This document shows, piece after piece, positions 5,943 to 6,777 of a stretch of DNA of 6,777 nt. Under the pieces are notes generated by a model. It was not told where the DNA came from and searched no databases. It saw only the letters and a program-made list of their open reading frames with translations. Origin of the DNA: Hyphomicrobiales bacterium (GTDB taxonomy: Bacteria > Pseudomonadota > Alphaproteobacteria > Rhizobiales > Aestuariivirgaceae). The position numbers were made by a program, and so were the translations under genes. The stretch is taken from assembly GCA_012032065.1 (NCBI GenBank), contig JAAURV010000173.1, positions 1 through 6,777 of the forward strand, read 5' to 3'. The first letter of the stretch is position 1, and each line of letters begins with the position of its first letter.

Positions 5943-6777
5943 ATGAAACGCAAGCTGACGAATTGGATTCTGGCGGCAACCGCAAGCGTGGCAGGTGCCG
6001 CCGCCGCAAGTGCGGGCACGCTCGACGATGTCAAGACCAAGGGCTTCCTGCAATGCGGTGTGAGCCAGGGCCTGATCGGCTTCAGCCAGGCCGACGAGCA
6101 GAACAACTGGTCCGGCATGGACGTCGATTTCTGCAAGGCCGTCGCCGCCGCCATCTTCAACGACGCGACCAAGGTGAAACTACACGCCGCTCTCGCGACG
6201 AGAGCGCTTCACCGCGCTGCAATCGGGCGAGATCGATCTGCTGGCGCGCAACACGACCTGGACGTTCTCGCGCGATACGGATCTCGGCTTCGATTTCATC
6301 GGCGTGAACTATTATGACGGCCAGGGCTTCATGGTGCGCAAGGAGCTCAACGTGAAGAGCGCGCTCGAGCTCAGCGGCGCGTCGGTGTGCGTGCAAACCG
6401 GCACGACAACGGAGCTCAACCTCGGCGACTACTTCCGCGCCAATAACCTGGAGCTGAAGCCTGTCGTGTTTGAAAAGAACGAAGAGGCGCGCCAGGCCTA
6501 TGACGACGGGCGCTGCGACGCCTACACGACCGACGCGTCCGGTCTCGCGGCCGAGCGTTCGGTGCTGGCTCAGCCCGGCGATCATATCATCCTGCCGGAA
6601 ATCATCTCGAAGGAGCCGCTGGGGCCGCTCGTCCGCCATGGCGATAACCGCTGGGGCGACGTCGTGCGATGGAGCTTGAATGCGTTGATCATCGCCGAAG
6701 AATTCGGCGTGACGCAGGCCAACCTCGACGAGCAGAAAGCCAGCTCGCAAAACCCAGAGGTTCGCCGTCTGCTCGGC
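5943..6777 (+). pseudogene. aapJ: General L-amino-acid ABC transporter substrate-binding protein (AapJ-like), frameshifted and cut by the right edge
   Basis: AapJ is the periplasmic receptor of the AapJQMP broad-specificity amino-acid importer. The first frame (5943-6179, 79 residues) has a signal peptide, MKRKLTNWIL through AAASA (cleavage after about residue 24), then GFLQCGVSQGLIGFS and GMDVDFCKAVAAAIF. The homology then continues one frame over from 6181: RERFTALQSGEIDLLARNTT, YYDGQGFMVRKEL, SVCVQTGTTTELNLGDYF, GRCDAYTTDASGLAAER, LPEIISKEPLGP and AEEFGVTQANLDEQ. This second frame has no stops through 199 residues to the edge. The switch is best explained by one extra base in the AAAC at 6177-6180. 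As written, the first frame ends at TGA 6315-6317, giving a nonfunctional 124-residue product. The family is about 340 residues, so the C-terminal part is missing here. It may be a true pseudogene or a single-base sequence error; the otherwise clean second frame favours an error or a very recent mutation. aapQ, aapM and aapP would be expected to the right. Confidence 0.9.
6188..6206. repeat. Perfect 8-bp hairpin (CGCTCTCG-CGA-CGAGAGCG) beside the frameshift
   Basis: Exact 8-base arms flank a 3-base loop, 8 bases after the inserted base. In the restored frame it encodes part of LSRRERF, where relatives, as I recall the family, usually have LSA-(T/K)-ERF, so the hairpin coincides with the residues that look odd. 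No T run follows, so it is not a terminator. Confidence 0.6.

Noticed and set aside
6171..6183. Programmed +1 frameshift in aapJ at GTGAAACTAC
   Set aside because: AapJ proteins are not known to use recoding, and there is no stop codon or recognised slippery site at the shift point. A plain one-base insertion is simpler.
6157..6750. Minus-strand open frame of 197 codons over the aapJ-like gene
   Set aside because: The plus strand carries unmistakable AapJ motifs across the same region, so this frame is a shadow.

Overview
The window looks like a piece of a GC-rich alphaproteobacterial chromosome. Three things suggest this: high GC at third codon positions, the mix of cobalamin (vitamin B12) genes, and an AapJ-type general L-amino-acid binding protein, a family typical of Rhizobiales and their relatives. 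The genus cannot be named from the sequence alone.

Layout. Positions 1-3114 (minus strand) hold three tightly packed corrin genes read in the order cobA (SAM:uroporphyrinogen III C-methyltransferase), cobB (cobyrinate a,c-diamide synthase), cobQ (cobyric acid synthase, cut by the left edge). They overlap by 8 bp (TTG start of cobB) and 4 bp (GTG start of cobQ), so they are almost certainly one translationally coupled operon. Positions 3113-4913 (plus strand) hold cbiD (C1-methyltransferase) and cobK (precorrin-6A reductase), overlapping by 11 bp. The two arms diverge from a shared CATG, where the two start codons overlap. Positions 4910-5704 (minus strand) encode an exported protein with a ClpP/crotonase-like core and no assigned function; its stop codon interlocks with that of cobK at CTAG. 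A 238-bp gap (5705-5942) separates it from the divergently transcribed aapJ-like gene (5943 to the right edge). That gene carries a one-base insertion near 6180 which breaks the reading frame.

How the genes work together. CobA makes precorrin-2 by methylating C2 and C7 of uroporphyrinogen III. CbiD methylates C1 of the ring, and CobK reduces the macrocycle at the precorrin-6A stage. CobB amidates the a and c side chains, and CobQ amidates the b, d, e and g side chains to give cobyric acid. The window therefore covers early, middle and late corrin-ring steps. The remaining methyltransferases and the cobalt-insertion and lower-ligand genes must lie elsewhere. The exported protein and the amino-acid binding protein have no evident link to B12.

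I found no mobile element, CRISPR array, tRNA, rRNA or cobalamin riboswitch. I do not see a previously undescribed multi-gene system. The points most worth a second look are the aapJ frameshift beside a perfect hairpin, the zero-spacing gene junctions, the AT-rich patch inside cobQ, and the uncharacterised ClpP-like exported protein.
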